A DNA stretch of 64,000 nt from Antilocapra americana (GCA_007570785.1 ML664175.1:6893618-6957617), one strand, 5' to 3'. Shown: positions 34,295 through 46,182, numbered from the stretch's first letter. Notes: a model not told the origin generated them from the sequence alone. Program-made: numbers and translations.

Positions 34295-34480
34295 AGAAAT
34301 GAGTCCGCTGAGAAATGGGGTCCTTTTCACAGCAAGAAATGTTTCCATCCTGTGTCCTACCTCCAAGGTTTTATGGTTTAAAGGAAAGCTAATGGAGTCC
34401 AATTGATTGAGTGAGGATTTAGTGAGTACCTACTATGTGCCTAAACCTCAAAATATTTAGAAAACAATACCAAGAAGGGT

Positions 34481-34686
34481 GGGTGTGTGCTCAGTCATGT
34501 CCAACTCTTTGGGACCCTACAGACTATAGCCAGCCAGGCTCCTCTGTCCATGGGATTTTCCAGGCAAGAATATTGGAGTAGGTTGCTATTTCCTCTACCA
34601 GGGTATCTTCTAGACCCAGGGATTGAGTCCACGTTTTCTCCTTGGCAGGCGGATTCTTTACCACTGAGCCATCTGGGAAGCCCTGC
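34481..34686 (-). mobile_element. Bov-tA SINE, antisense
   Basis: Plus-strand reading starts in the Bov-A tail ('gtgctcagtcatgtccaact') and ends in the tRNA-derived head ('accactgagccatctgggaa' near 34660). Flanks 'caagaagggt' (34471-34480) and 'taagtagggt' (34687-34696) match at 8 of 10 and may be a decayed duplication. It lies in an older L2/MIR-like fragment ending near 34460. Confidence 0.92.
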
Positions 34687-34699
34687 TAAGTAGGGTAGT

Positions 34700-35689
34700 A
34701 TAAAGTAAATATGAGGGATCTAGACAGCCTTGGTCTGGTATAGAAAAGAGGTTCATCTTGTAGTTGTTAGTCATGCCATGTTTGCTAGAGTTGATTATTC
34801 AGCTGATCTAACTGGCTAGCATGATAGCCCTTTCTTCCTTTCATTTCTCCTTTGTCCAAAGAGGTCACTATTCTATGAGAGAGAAAAAAGTCATTCTTAG
34901 AGGCTGTAATTGTTGTGCTTCCCTGCTAGAACTCTGATGGTACAGGAATCAGGGACTGAGACGAGCTAGCTGTGGAGAAGGGGCTGAGAAGGGGTGTCTC
35001 AGGAGGTGAGAGAATGCCCAGGACGGTGAGAGAGCCGAGGATCTGCATTCCTGGTACTGACTTCAGGCTGTACAAAAGCAGTTCACAGCTAGGTCCATGG
35101 ATAAGCAGTATCCTATTCTGCCTGGAGGGGTGGGGTGCTCTTGGTGGTGAGCAGGAATGATTGCTGGGTCAGCCACCCCAATGTTTGCACTCTCTGTTTA
35201 CAGCCTTCACTGAGTGAATATTGTGGCTGTGGCTTCTTTGAATGGAGCACTGCTCTCCTACAACTAATCCTTCACATGGCTGCCTCACAGTTTTCTCTTT
35301 TATTCTTGTTCAGTGCTTGGTGATTCTCGGCAGTTGTGTGCCCTTAATGACCCAGTTATTGGCTCCTCAATGGTTTACTCTAGATTTTCTCCTGTCTCTT
35401 GACTCCTGTATCCCTAGCTTATTCCCATTTCTCCCAAGAAACTCAAAACAGAATTTCAATATACCCTCTTCCAATTTCTAACTCTGCCACTTTGTTATAG
35501 TTACTCTCTGATTTGAACAACCTCTTTTGAGGTCAACAAACCACCCTGCTGCCTCTCTCTCAAATTCTCTGTAGGAATTCTAACTGGACATGAAACTGAG
35601 AAGTAGGAATGATGAGCTATGTCGCTTGGAGGAAATGCTCTAACTCTGAGAAATGAAGTTTGTGCAGATTGCACTCCATCTCCTTCCTA
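34700..35689. other. Unclassified stretch
   Basis: No gene or named repeat recognised. Overlapping frames of 62-79 codons near 34972-35481 lack motifs. Confidence 0.45.
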
Positions 35690-35693
35690 ATAG

Positions 35694-36185
35694 TGTTGCC
35701 GGTGAATTTAAGATTCTTATTTTCTTGCAAAAGAATTCAGAGATAAAGTGATATGTAAGAAGTGGATTTACTTAGAGAGAAGCACACTCCACAGAGTGTG
35801 GGCCAACTCAGGAGGTGAGAGAAAGAGAGGGAGAGAGAGAGTGCTTTGAAATATGGTGCTGTTCGTTTTTATGGGCTGTGTAATTTCATAGGCTAATGAG
35901 TAGGAGTATTCCATTTATTTCAGAAAAGGGGGAAGGATTTCCAGGAATTGGGCCACTGCCCACTTTTCGGCCTTTTAAAGTTAGCTTCAGAACTGTCATG
36001 GTGCTGGTGGGTATGCCACTTAACATGCTAATGTATTATAATGAGTGTATAATAAGGCTCACAGTCTACTGGAAGTTGACTCTTCCACTATCTTGGATAT
36101 AGTCAGTTCTAACCAGTTTCTCTCATGTCCAATGGCCATGTCATTCTTTTAAAGGTTGTGCCCCATCCCTTTCCATTCTGTTTCA
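35694..36185 (-). mobile_element. Solo LTR of an endogenous retrovirus (ERV1-type), 4-bp TSD
   Basis: 492 bp bounded by TG (35694-35695) and CA (36184-36185). It is flanked by 'atag' at 35690-35693 and 36186-36189, a 4-bp duplication as expected of gammaretrovirus-like (class I) integration. Read on the minus strand it has a long U3, a TATA-like 'cataaaaac' near 35865, a CT-rich stretch at about 35820-35845 and a decayed polyadenylation signal near 35769. No internal retroviral region adjoins it, so the provirus has collapsed by LTR-LTR recombination. It codes for nothing. Confidence 0.78.
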
Positions 36186-36189
36186 ATAG

Positions 36190-37237
36190 CCTCCCTAATT
36201 CCTCTGACCAGCATCTATGCTTTCTCTTTCTAACACACATGGCACATTATGAGCTAAGTCTGAATGTTCTATTTGATACAGTCATTCCTTCAGGGGACAG
36301 AATATAGAGGCTGTGGGATCATATGGAAGCAAACAACCTGGTTCTGGTCCTCAAAACACTGATCATCTTATTGAGCAGGCATCATCGTCATTCCTAATAA
36401 CACAGACAGACACAAACACACTCACACTCATACTCATAGTCACTTAAATAGTGAAATAGAAATGACAGGATACACAAAATATCAAATCAGTGTTCTCAAC
36501 CTTAAGTGTCATATGAGTTGGGTGGAAGTAGACTCTCTTTGGTTGGTGTGTTTAGGACACACTTTATAAAAGTGATGTAAGCTTGTCCAAAAAGAGGGTA
36601 AGAATTTGATCAATAACTTTGAAGTTTGCCATGATGTTATAACATTTTCTAGACTTATTTCATGTGTTTCCAGGTTGTCTCCTCTGCTAGACTGCAGGTC
36701 TTTGAGTGCATGAGCACTGCCCCATGTTCCTTCTGGATTTTTCTCTCCTACATTAGTCTCACAGTGAAAAACATAATGTTTTATTGGAGTGTTTGCCAGA
36801 GACATGCACTGATTTGAATCAGATTAAGTCACACACTGAGGCATACATGCTGGACTTGTCCACGTAGGAGAGAACTTGAAGGCTAAGGCTGGCATGAGTA
36901 AAAAAGGATCTTCAGGCAGCAAAGGTCACCTGGGTCCTCACAGGAAACACATACTTTCCTTTCTCTGAGCAACTGTAGCATGATCAGAAATTCTCCCATC
37001 TAGGCTAGCCTATACCCTTTTTTGAAGACCAAAAGAGTTTGTGCTAATTATTATAACAATTATCATCTGATTACCCCATTTCTCAAGGTAAGATTGGCAT
37101 GAAGCTTAAGATTTATGGACTCTCACTTGCACAGACACCTTTTAAAATCTTGTACACAATAAATTTTAAACTTCTTTTCTTAAAGAGAGCTTTCCAAATT
37201 GTATTAGCTTCAGTCCCTAGAAAATTTGGATCTGCCC
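36190..37237. other. Unclassified stretch
   Basis: An AC-rich patch lies at about 36402-36445. A 98-codon antisense frame (36509-36805) has no domain. No named repeat is recognised. Confidence 0.45.
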
Positions 37238-37385
37238 TTGCAATTTATCATGCATTTACTAAATGCTATTCTCATGGAAGTCTCACAACAGTCTCATGAA
37301 ATAAATTCAATATAATTTAGACTTTATTAAGAGTCCCAGAGAGGTTAACTGACTTGCTCAAGATCACACAGCAACTTAATAAGGA
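37238..37385 (-). mobile_element. MIR SINE fragment, antisense
   Basis: 'cagagaggttaactgacttg' near 37336 with 'ctcaagatcacacagcaact' directly after it is the antisense MIR core. Confidence 0.78.
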
Positions 37386-38290
37386 TACATTTTCCATAAA
37401 TGAGTTTAGAGCAGAGATAAAATATTCTTAAAAGATTAAACATTGGAGTTTTTTTTTTGCATTTCCTCTACCAAACAGTAAAAATAGAACATAACTCTCA
37501 GTAATATTATATTCTTCCAAAACTACCATCGTCTGTAAGGTGAAAGATCTAGGGTTGGGGTTCTAGGATAGCAGCACTCTCAGAAATGGACATTAAATGG
37601 AATTCTGTGGTTGTGTCTTGATGCATAAAGTTCCCCAAATTCTCTATGTCAAACTATTGCTGCAAAGGGATAGAAAAGTGTTGGGAAAACTGACTTAATT
37701 TAAGGCTATATCTAGGCCATTCAAACTTTTTATAATTTCTGAATTTTATTTTGTTTTCTATCTTTTTCTTCACTGCAGGGAAGTCAATTGAGTCCCATAA
37801 AATGATTATTTCATACAGGAAGAAAGTGTGCTAACATCTAGTCATTTGTAAATAGTTACTCATATAATCAAACGTTTAGTGAGCATGTTCTGTGATTTAA
37901 CATTATGTGAGAGGCTGGCCACAGCCTAGTTGCAGAGTCACAGATTCTGCAGAGTCACAGATTATTTAGGCAGCTCTGTCTCTTAATGCAACCCTTAGGG
38001 CTTAGATCCCTTAAATTGAGGTCCCTCAGAGGGCCAGGAACAGGATGGAGGGCCTATCAGAGGAGGCCATGTGGCTAAGGCCTCCAAATGTAGATTTCTG
38101 ACCTTTTCTTAAAATGACATTTTAGAGATAGGAGAATAAGACTGAACAAAGATAATCATAATATATCTTGAAATATGTATGGCATTTTTAGACCACACAG
38201 CCTGCTAGTCATGGGCTTGAATGATGCTTTTAACCACTTTGCTCTTTTGCTTTACTCTCTGCTGATTTAGATAACAATAATAGTCATAAT
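37386..38290. other. Unclassified stretch
   Basis: No gene or named repeat. It includes the small tandem duplication at 37931-37963. Confidence 0.5.
37931..37963. repeat. Short tandem duplication (17-bp period)
   Basis: 'tgcagagtcacagatt' occurs at 37931-37946 and again at 37948-37963, separated by one base. Confidence 0.9.
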
Positions 38291-38294
38291 TAAC

Positions 38295-38450
38295 AAAAAT
38301 GGCTACATTTCTTGAATACTGTGCAATTATCACTATGCAAATTATTTATAAAAATCATCTTATTTCTACAAAGCACTTCTTAAATGGGAACTATTGTTTG
38401 TCTCCATTTTATAGATGGAAAAACTGAGGCTTACTGGGAGTCAACTACCC
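38295..38450 (-). mobile_element. MIR SINE fragment, antisense
   Basis: 'tccattttatagatggaaaa' near 38403 and 'actgaggcttactgggagtc' directly after it follow the antisense MIR core. The region upstream ('aattatttataaaaatcatc') fits its 3' half. Confidence 0.78.
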
Positions 38451-38956
38451 ACTCATGAACTATTTAGATAATGTTGAATATAAACTGAAGGGATGGTCAC
38501 ATGAAATCCACATAACATAGTTTTCCTTTGCCAGATTTAAATTATAAAGCACATAGGGCTTAGTAAAAATATTCAGAGAAGCAATTTCATACCAGACTCC
38601 TTCTCAGAGGCTACTGTCTCTCAAATGAGGACCCTTCTGTTTCTGGAAGCTTTTGTGTTATTTTCAACAATTATTTTTCATTTCCCTCAGCAAGCCAATA
38701 ATTGGTGACGTCTCATCTAGTCACTTCCCTGGATGACAAATTACATTACTTTGAATTCCCTGTCTCTTTCTCTCTCCAAGGTAGGTGGTCGAAAACAACA
38801 AATCAAATTTTGATCTCCTGAGTCTGGGAAAACTGGGCTTTCAAGGACTTCTGGTTGCTGGTGACAAGGCCCATGGCTTCTGGAAGCCCTGGCTCCTTCG
38901 GACTTCGGTGTGGATATGGATCAGGCAGAAGCAAACCTTGAAGTTGTGAGGCTGTA
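38451..38956. other. Unclassified, partly unique
   Basis: The text from about 38690 to 38935 looks unique, with CpG sites near 38710, 38790 and 38899. 'ctccaaggtaggtgg' near 38774 resembles a splice donor, but no open frame leads into it. No gene is called. Confidence 0.35.
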
Positions 38957-39390
38957 TTTTGTTGTGACTGCCATAACAGATTACCACAAACTTAGTGGCT
39001 TAAAACACTAGAAATTTCTTTTTACACAGTTCTGGAAATTTATTTTCTCCTTGAAGTCCAAGAGCAAGGTGTCTACAGAGCTATGCTCCCTCTGGAGGCT
39101 TTATTGGAGAATCCTTTCTTGTCTCGTCCTGTTTCTGGTGGCACCAGGTATTCCTTGGCTGTGACTGAATCACAACAATCTGTCTCTGTCTTCAAATGAG
39201 TTTCTTCTCTTCTGTCTTCTCCTCTTCTCCTCTGTCTCTCCTAAGGGCTCTTATCATTGGATTTAAAGGCTACCAGGTAATCCAGGATGATCTCATCTCA
39301 AGATTCTTATGTCTGGAAAGATCCTTTTCCCAAATAATAGCACATTCATGGGGACTTGGGAACCATCATTCAGTCCATTACAGGGTCTAT
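38957..39390 (+). mobile_element. Ancient interspersed repeat, unnamed (forward copy)
   Basis: The order 'ataacagattaccacaaact', 'tagtggcttaaaacactaga', 'tccttggctgtgactgaatc', 'atccaggatgatctcatctc' and 'cattcagtccattacagg' is a familiar mammalian repeat about 430 bp long. The partial element at 63838-63960 reads as its reverse complement. An 86-codon frame inside it is chance. Confidence 0.65.
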
Positions 39391-39499
39391 GCAAAGTCCT
39401 CTCAGCAAGCTCTGTTTTTAGCATGTGTATGGCAAGAGGCTGATATATATCATTAAAGTTGCACAAAGCTTTTAAATAACTTGGCTATTATTTCTCAGC

Positions 39500-39570
39500 T
39501 TCTATTCAGAAATAACTACTGAGCACCTACTGTGCCAGGCACTGGGAGCGCAGAGCTAACTTGAATTGCA
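39500..39570 (-). mobile_element. L2/MIR-type 3' fragment, antisense
   Basis: 'actgagcacctactgtgcca' near 39517 followed by 'ggcactgggagcgc' is the common antisense end of L2 or MIR elements. Confidence 0.5.
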
Positions 39571-40385
39571 AGCCTGTCCTCTACTTCTCAGAATCCAATC
39601 AGACAGACTGACTTAGCATCCGGTGTGGCCTGTTCTCTGAAAGAGGTTTGTATTGTGGGATTGTGTAATGTATTAAGGGAACATGTAAGAAGGCAGGGCA
39701 GGCAGTCTGTGTTCTCTTATAATCCAGGGATCTGTGTACTGGCGAGACTGAATGGTCAGATCCCATGGCAGATATGATGGAACTTGAACCCAGAGCTTCT
39801 GATACTTACTCGGAGGCCACATTTTTCTGTTTTCAGTGTAAAACAAAGAATTTGTCCTCTCAGAAGGAAGATCTTCATGTTTTTAGTGACTTTCCTTTGG
39901 ATTTTATAAACTTTTATTAGATCTGTAGAACCACTATGGGGGAAGGTTATATAGATGAGTGGTTATCTGAACCTTGTTGCTTTGTGTCTTATTGATCTGA
40001 AGAAGAAATTCTTTTCTTTACCTCTTCCTTTTCTTTTTGAGTCAGGAAATCCACTGGATATGGAAACCCAAGATATCTCTTGATAAGATGTTTTGGAATA
40101 GCAATGAAACAGGACAGCAAGGTCCTAGGCCGAGAAATAGTATAAACTGTAATTTTATTATAAATATGTCACAAATTGACTTTCTTCTCAGCCTTTGCCT
40201 CTGCTAGAAGCTCTGTGAAACCTTTGAGGGGACCTTGCTTCAGTTTGCTCCTCTGTCTGTCTTATTTTGCTCTATTCCCTCATTCAGAGGCTCCATCTGG
40301 GAGGAGGCATAGGGACAGGCACCCAATAATTAACCATGGGTACATAGGGGGTCTTCAGGATTGTGCTCGCCCAAGACAGTCCCAT
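39571..40385. other. Unclassified stretch
   Basis: No gene or named repeat. A 78-codon frame at 40176-40412 runs into the L2-type fragment that follows. Confidence 0.45.
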
Positions 40386-40387
40386 TC

Positions 40388-40500
40388 AGCAGATTTATTG
40401 GACACCTACTAAGAGTCAGTAATTGTACTTGACAATGGGATGCAAAGACAACTGAGGAAGAGGTTCTGCCTTTAAAGGCTTATTGTCTGATGAACTCATA
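40388..40500 (-). mobile_element. L2 LINE 3' end, antisense
   Basis: 'agatttattggacacctact' near 40390, 'acaatgggatgcaaagacaa' near 40432 and 'taaaggcttattgtctgatg' near 40474 keep the antisense L2 3' order. Confidence 0.6.
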
Positions 40501-42284
40501 GGACAGAGACATTTATTGATGAGTAGAAGGAGCAACCACATTTGAAACACCCTGTGCCAAGGTTTCTATCAGTAGGCCTAAAGTGTAGATGGATAAGCCA
40601 TGGCAGGTAGGTGGTTGCAGACAGGTCATACTTGTAGTGAGACCTGGAGACTAAGGAAAGCACATTTCTATATTGCTCATAGAATAATGGGTTGCAGTGA
40701 GCCTGCCTATGGCAAAGTTGGGGTGGGGTGATGGCGAAGCATTCCTTGTTCATAAATTCTTTATTAATCCAGATGATATGGGTCAATTTTGCTGGCTTAA
40801 AGAATTTTGATATTAAAGACAATCACTTCCACCTCCTTTAATGGGAGAGTATTATAAGAATCAAAAAGGTAATAAGCTAGAATAAACATTTATTATGCTG
40901 CTGATTAAGCTGGGTTAGTCTGCCAATCCAGGTTTGCTGCTGGGCATTTTCTGCCCTGAGACAAATGCCAGCATGGTCTGATCATGGACTTTTTCTGGGC
41001 CATTGTTGCTTCTTTGTGGAGGTCAATGGGTTATAGGTAAACTCTATTTTTTTTTAATGCACTTGATTATTTTTAAATTCCAAAAGGAATTATTACTAAA
41101 ATCAGTTCTAAGCTGAAACTTCTTCACTGTCAAAAGCTATTGTAGCTGTTTTTCAAACTCCATAGATTGTATCACAGACAGAAAGGCCTTTGCTCTTTAT
41201 TATTCAAATACAAAAGAGAGCATTACAAATGTGAGAAGATGTTATGGGAGGGGAAAGGGATAGATGCAACATGCAAGTGTCCCAGTTGGGTAGGACTTAT
41301 CAGAAACCCACTGAGGAGATAACAGGAGCTCAGGACAGCGTAAGTCCACATACGGTTGTGGGGCCCTGAGATGGATGTAGACTTCTTCCTTATATCCTGG
41401 ACTTCTACTGTCTGATCGTAGTTTCTGCTGTAGTGCATAACAGTTTCTTGAACATGAGATGCCCTTCTACTACACAGAGAAAGGTCAATTGTTGACACTT
41501 AATAAAGGCAGCATGTTAATCCTGGGATGAGTGACTGTTCTGAAGCCCTCTTATGCACTTCAAGTCCTTGTATCCTTGCCTGTCTCTTGTGCCAGCCACT
41601 GCTGCAAACACAGTTCTCTGCAGGTTCCCACCAGCTTTTCACAAGTGTACTCTGGGAGCATTGTGCTGAGGCTTGTGCTGCACATGTTGTTCTTACCCTG
41701 GTTCTACTGCCTTGAGCCATAGGAGCTCAGGGGCTCACTGACATGGCTCAACCTGAGACTTCCTGTCTTACAGACTCTCAGAGACTGCAGGGGCTAATGG
41801 TGATGGTGAAGGTTTTAAGATGCACACTCAGAAATGAAGACAGACTATTTCCACTAAGCTCTAGACTTATATATCCAACAATCTAATTGATTTCTCAACT
41901 TGGATATGCAATATATCAAATTTTTTAAGAAAATGGCCAAATAAAATTTTAACTTTTCTTTCCAAACCTATTCTTCTCTGAATTTTCTTACCCATACGTG
42001 GTACCACCATAAATATACTTACCTCCTCAGGACTCAACTTTAATACATTTTTTGTCTTCCCCCATTACATCTCGTTTATCTACAAGTCCTGTTGATTCCA
42101 CCTGCAAAACATCTCATGTCTGCCCCAGTTTCTTCATTTTCACTACAGCTATATTTGTTTAAGACACCACTATTTCTCAGAAATAACCCTTGGACACTGA
42201 TCTCTCTGTTTCTCAGTCATTCGGTCCCTGATAGGTCTGTCTTTATACAGTAGATGAAGGAATAATTTAAAATTACAAATCAGA
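40501..42284. other. Unclassified stretch
   Basis: A 108-codon antisense frame at 40496-40822 and a 91-codon one at 41223-41498 show no domain. Four overlapping frames at 41499-41722 on both strands are typical of a GC-richer non-coding patch. No named repeat is recognised. Confidence 0.4.
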
Positions 42285-43135
42285 TAATTTTACACTTAAA
42301 ATTGTCCAACTGAAACACTGACATCACCAAATGCTGACAAGGGTGTGAGGCAACAGATATTCTTATCCCTTTTTAGTTGGAATACAAAATGGCACAACCA
42401 CTTTGGAAAACAATTTGGCAGTTTCTTGCAAAACTAAATATACTTTCACCATATAATCTGGCAGTCAAGCTCCTTGATATTTACTCAAAGGAGTTGAAAG
42501 CTTATGTCCACATGAAAACCTGCATGTGAATACTTACAGCATCTTTATTCATAACTGCCAACACTTGGAAGCAACCAAGCTGTTCTTCAGTAGGTGAATG
42601 GATAAATACAGTGTTGTACATCAAGACAATTACATATTACTCATCCCTAAAAAGAAATGAGCTATCAAACCATGAAAAGACATGGAGGAAACTTAAATGC
42701 AAAATTACTAAGTAAAAGAAGCAAATTTGAAAAGGTTACATACTATAATTCCAACTTTATAACATTCTGGAAAAGAAAAAGCCATGGAAACAGTAAAAAA
42801 AAAAAAAAAAAGACCAGTGGGTACCAAACGTTCAAGGGGATGAGGGAGAACAGAGGGATTAATATGTGGAGCATGGGATTTTTAGGGTGGTTAAAGTATT
42901 CTGCGTGCTTGCTTAGTTGTTTCCTACTTTTTGCAACCCCATGGACTGTAGCCCACCGGGCTCCTCTGTCCATGGAATTTTCCAGGCAAGAATACTAGAA
43001 TGGTTGCCATTTCCTACACCAGAAATTATTCTGAATGATACTGTAATGGTAGATACATGTCATTAAGCATTTGTCCAAACTTATAAAATGTCCAACACCA
43101 AGAATGAACCCAATGTAAACTATGGACTCCTGCTG
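42285..43135 (+). mobile_element. Old L1 (L1M-type) 3' region, split by a Bov-A SINE
   Basis: 'aatggcacaaccactttgga' near 42389, 'acttggaagcaaccaagctg' near 42563, 'taggtgaatggataaataca' near 42591 and 'gcatgggatttttagggtgg' near 42871 give the sense L1M 3' order. After the SINE it resumes with 'gatactgtaatggtagatac' near 43036 and 'aatgtaaactatggactcct' near 43112. An internal A-run lies at 42796-42811. Confidence 0.85.
42904..43026 (-). mobile_element. Bov-A SINE monomer inserted in the old L1
   Basis: A single Bov-A body on the minus strand: plus text 'gcaaccccatggactgtagc' near 42936 and 'ttttccaggcaagaatacta' near 42978. 'tattctg' occurs at 42897-42903 and 43027-43033 and may be the target-site duplication. 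The tRNA-derived head is absent. Confidence 0.85.
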
Positions 43136-43149
43136 TCTAATCACACTGA

Positions 43150-43725
43150 CTTTTAGTGTCTTAGGCGCACACGCTCATTTCATACCTCAGGGCTTTTGCA
43201 CTTATTGGACATTATTCTGAGAATGTTCTGCTCCTGGTAGTGCTTGGCTGATTCCTTGTTGTTGTTCAGGTCTCTGCTTTTTATCGCTTCCTTAAAGAGT
43301 CTGTGCTAATTACCACCCAAACTTGGATACCCCCTTATTCCTGCCCTGCCACCGCTTTACTGTGTTTTGGTGTCTGCTGAGTACAATTTCAACTTAAAAG
43401 TATTTTATTTATTCATGTTTGCTTCATCCCTGCCACAAACCCTAGCATATCATGGAACCTCAATACTTATTTGTTGAACTTGTGGCATAGGAAATAAAGT
43501 TTTAGACAATATTTACCGTAGGGAATCATTCAGAAAATTGCATGTTCCTATTTTATTTATGTCTCTATCCCTTTCACATCAAATGGCTCTGACCTATAAC
43601 CTCATGGCGAGGGCAGAGACCAAATTATTGTTACTCATTCATAATGTAGCCCTTTGTCCAGCATTGTGCTTGGTTCACTCAGTAATTATCTGATGAAAAA
43701 GTAAATCAATGAATGAATGAAAAAA
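43150..43725 (+). mobile_element. Two consecutive L2 LINE 3' ends
   Basis: The first runs from 'cctcagggcttttgcactta' near 43185 through 'caggtctctgctttttatcg' near 43268 to 'caatacttatttgttgaac' near 43461. A second L2 terminal pattern follows, with 'gagggcagagaccaaattat' near 43609 and 'attgtgcttggttcactcag' near 43663, then a TGAA-rich tail near 43710. Confidence 0.75.
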
Positions 43726-43909
43726 TACAAAATAATAATATCTACTTTTACCTATGATTATACCTATGATTACCTATCACTGATGTCAGTTTTTATACCA
43801 TGTTTCAGATTAACAAATAAAAACTTGACTGTACTTTTCAAAATTTATTTGATTCAACAGAGGCATACTCAGAAATTTCATAATCAGTAGCATCAACCCT
43901 TTCCTCTCT

Positions 43910-44420
43910 TTTGTACCCTTAGTCCAATCGGTCCCCATGTCTGGTAGATTCTACCCCCTTGATATCTCTGAGTACTACTCTTGACTTCCGTAATCTCTGC
44001 CTTCATTTAAGACTTAGGGCTTCTTGCCTGGGTAATTGCTCTCCCTGCTGCCAGTTTCATTGCTGTCTGATCCCTCCTCTCATAGCTGCACAGTCATCTT
44101 TCCAAATAAATCACAAATCTGACACTGTCACTTTTTTGATTAAAATATTTCAATGACTCCCCTTAGCTTCTAGGATGAAGCTCAAACTTCTCCATCTCTG
44201 TTTAGCCCTCTCTTCTGTCCTACCTCTAGTCACAATGACCTTTAGTTCCCCAAAGAGTACGCAGCTTCATGCCTCTGTATGAAACTACTCTGGTTTCCTC
44301 AGTGTAGGATTCCTTTCCTGCTCATTCTTCCAAAGACTCTCAATTCAAGCTTCTTTCCAGAAGTCTTCTGCAGTGTTCCGTTATCTCCCTACCCCTGTCT
44401 TTCTGAGATCTATCGTACAC
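43910..44420 (+). mobile_element. L2 LINE, more 5' part
   Basis: 'tccaaataaatcacaaatct' near 44101, 'gacactgtcacttttttgat' directly after, 'tctaggatgaagctcaaact' near 44170 and 'ttcctgctcattcttccaaa' near 44313 are the L2 segment that lies upstream of the 3' end found at 43150. It belongs to another copy, since the order in the genome is reversed. Confidence 0.7.
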
Positions 44421-44429
44421 ACTACCTTA

Positions 44430-44522
44430 CATATAGCAACTTGCTAAATGGTCTGGGCAAGTGACTTAATTGCTTCCTCTCTGCCTCAGTTTATCAGTAA
44501 ACTGGGAATAACAGAAATATCA
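44430..44522 (+). mobile_element. MIR SINE core fragment
   Basis: 'gtctgggcaagtgacttaat' near 44451, 'ctgcctcagtttatcagtaa' near 44482 and 'actgggaataacagaaat' follow the MIR core in sense direction. Confidence 0.75.
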
Positions 44523-45482
44523 TTGTGAATGACATGCAAACCATTTTTTAAAAGCCTGAGCTTTATGTATGTAGCACTTCTCATATTATATATAATTACA
44601 AATTTACATTGCCTTCCTATTCTCTGCAGTCATTTCTACATCTTGCCTACTAAAACAAATGAGCTTCAAATTTCTGTATGCTGGTGGTTAAGGTCTTCTC
44701 TTGGCCCAGGGAGAATAAACACAGGCTTATTTTACAAACTTATAGGGGAAATAAAGGTAAATTTTCAGGAGAGAGAAACAGTGTCCCTCAGACAAGGGAT
44801 GTCATGTGTCTGTAAAGGGATCCACAGGGGGTGAGTCTCATTTTCACCTAGAGGAGGCTGGATGGGGAATGGTGCCTTGCTGGCTATCTGATCACTCTGC
44901 TGTAGGTGGGAACCATGGTGAAATAGTCCCTGGTCCATTATTGGTGCTACATGAATGGAGATGCTAATATGTCTTGGTGATGTGATCCAAGATCAGGGCT
45001 CATTCTCCCATATTCCTACAATAGCATAACTGCCCCATACTCTTGTGTAAACCCTAAGGGAATGAAGGTGAACCCTAATATGACAGATGAAAACATTACA
45101 ACTTTATGAACAAAGGCTCGAGCCATGTTTCATTTCATTTAGAATGTATAAAGTTTATTTGAAATTATTTTTTCTGTTTGAATTATGTGGAAAAATTCAT
45201 ACTTTTTCCATTTATGTATTGTGTAAATCTGTGTATGTGCACGTGTGTATTTATTAGTCTGGGTGTCATGGTACTTGTGATCTGAGAAGAAATGGCAGGT
45301 GCTAAGAGTTGCAATATTTATCAAAAATACCAGATGCACAGTTATATTTAAATTCCATATACACACGAATTATTTTTTAGAATGTCTCATGAATTCTTAG
45401 GATGTACTTGTATAAAACTTTATTCTTTATCTGAATTCAGACTTAGCTGGGCTCCTGTATTTCATTTGGCAACCCTAGCAGG
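44523..45482. other. Unclassified stretch
   Basis: A 101-codon frame at 44529-44834 is hydrophobic at its start, with no recognised family. A TG/AC-biased patch lies near 45230. No named repeat is recognised. Confidence 0.4.
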
Positions 45483-45548
45483 TATGTGTGTCTATGTGTA
45501 CATGTGTATGTGTGTCTATGTGTACATGTGTATGTGTGTGCACATGTG
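45483..45548. repeat. 24-bp minisatellite, 2.7 units
   Basis: Two identical 24-base units, each beginning 'tatgtgtgtctatgtg', lie at 45483-45506 and 45507-45530. A partial, altered unit extends to about 45548. The unit itself is made of GT-rich microsatellite words. Confidence 0.92.
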
Positions 45549-46182
45549 GGCATGCACCTGTATGTATGAGGCTGGGGGACTCTGCTTGCATTATTAGATT
45601 AGAACCTTAATTGACTTATTCTTTTGTTTAACATGGCTAAAGATTAAAGACCTTATAAATGTACGTAGGAAAAGTACCTGACATAGTACAATAACTGAGA
45701 ATATTTTCAGATTCCCTGAGCTGTCTTAAAACACACTGAGCCAAGTCAAGCATATAAAAACTTATTTGGCCAACTTCTATGTCCCATCTTCTTTTCATTT
45801 TTTCACCTCTATGATGTCACCTTTGCTTTGATTTACAATTTTATGAGGACAGCAGTACTTAGCAATGTTATATGTTATGTTGTATTATCAAGGATACTAT
45901 TTAGAAATAATGAAGCTCATGCAGGGACAAGTGCAAGTCAAAACTGCTCTAAAATCAACCATTTGACCCAGTCTTACTAAGACTTTAGTTTTAAGACCTT
46001 CCTTGGGTCTGCTTACATGATCTCTTCAGGTTTGATGTCGTTATCCTTGAAATAATCCAAAGAAATACAGCTTTGCCAGATACAAAGGTGCATTTCCATA
46101 AAAAGTACAGCCTATCTCTCTGGATAATTATGATATTCAAGTCAACTTATGTAGAAGACTCCAAGAGGAACTCCACTATTGT
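45549..46182. other. Unclassified stretch
   Basis: No gene or named repeat is recognised. Confidence 0.5.

Noticed and set aside
38774..38788. Splice-donor-like 'ctccaaggtaggtgg'
   Set aside because: No open frame upstream and no paired acceptor. A single GTAGG word is common.
43150..44420. One single long L2 element
   Set aside because: The more 5' L2 segment (43910-44420) lies downstream of two 3' ends in the same orientation, so several copies are required.
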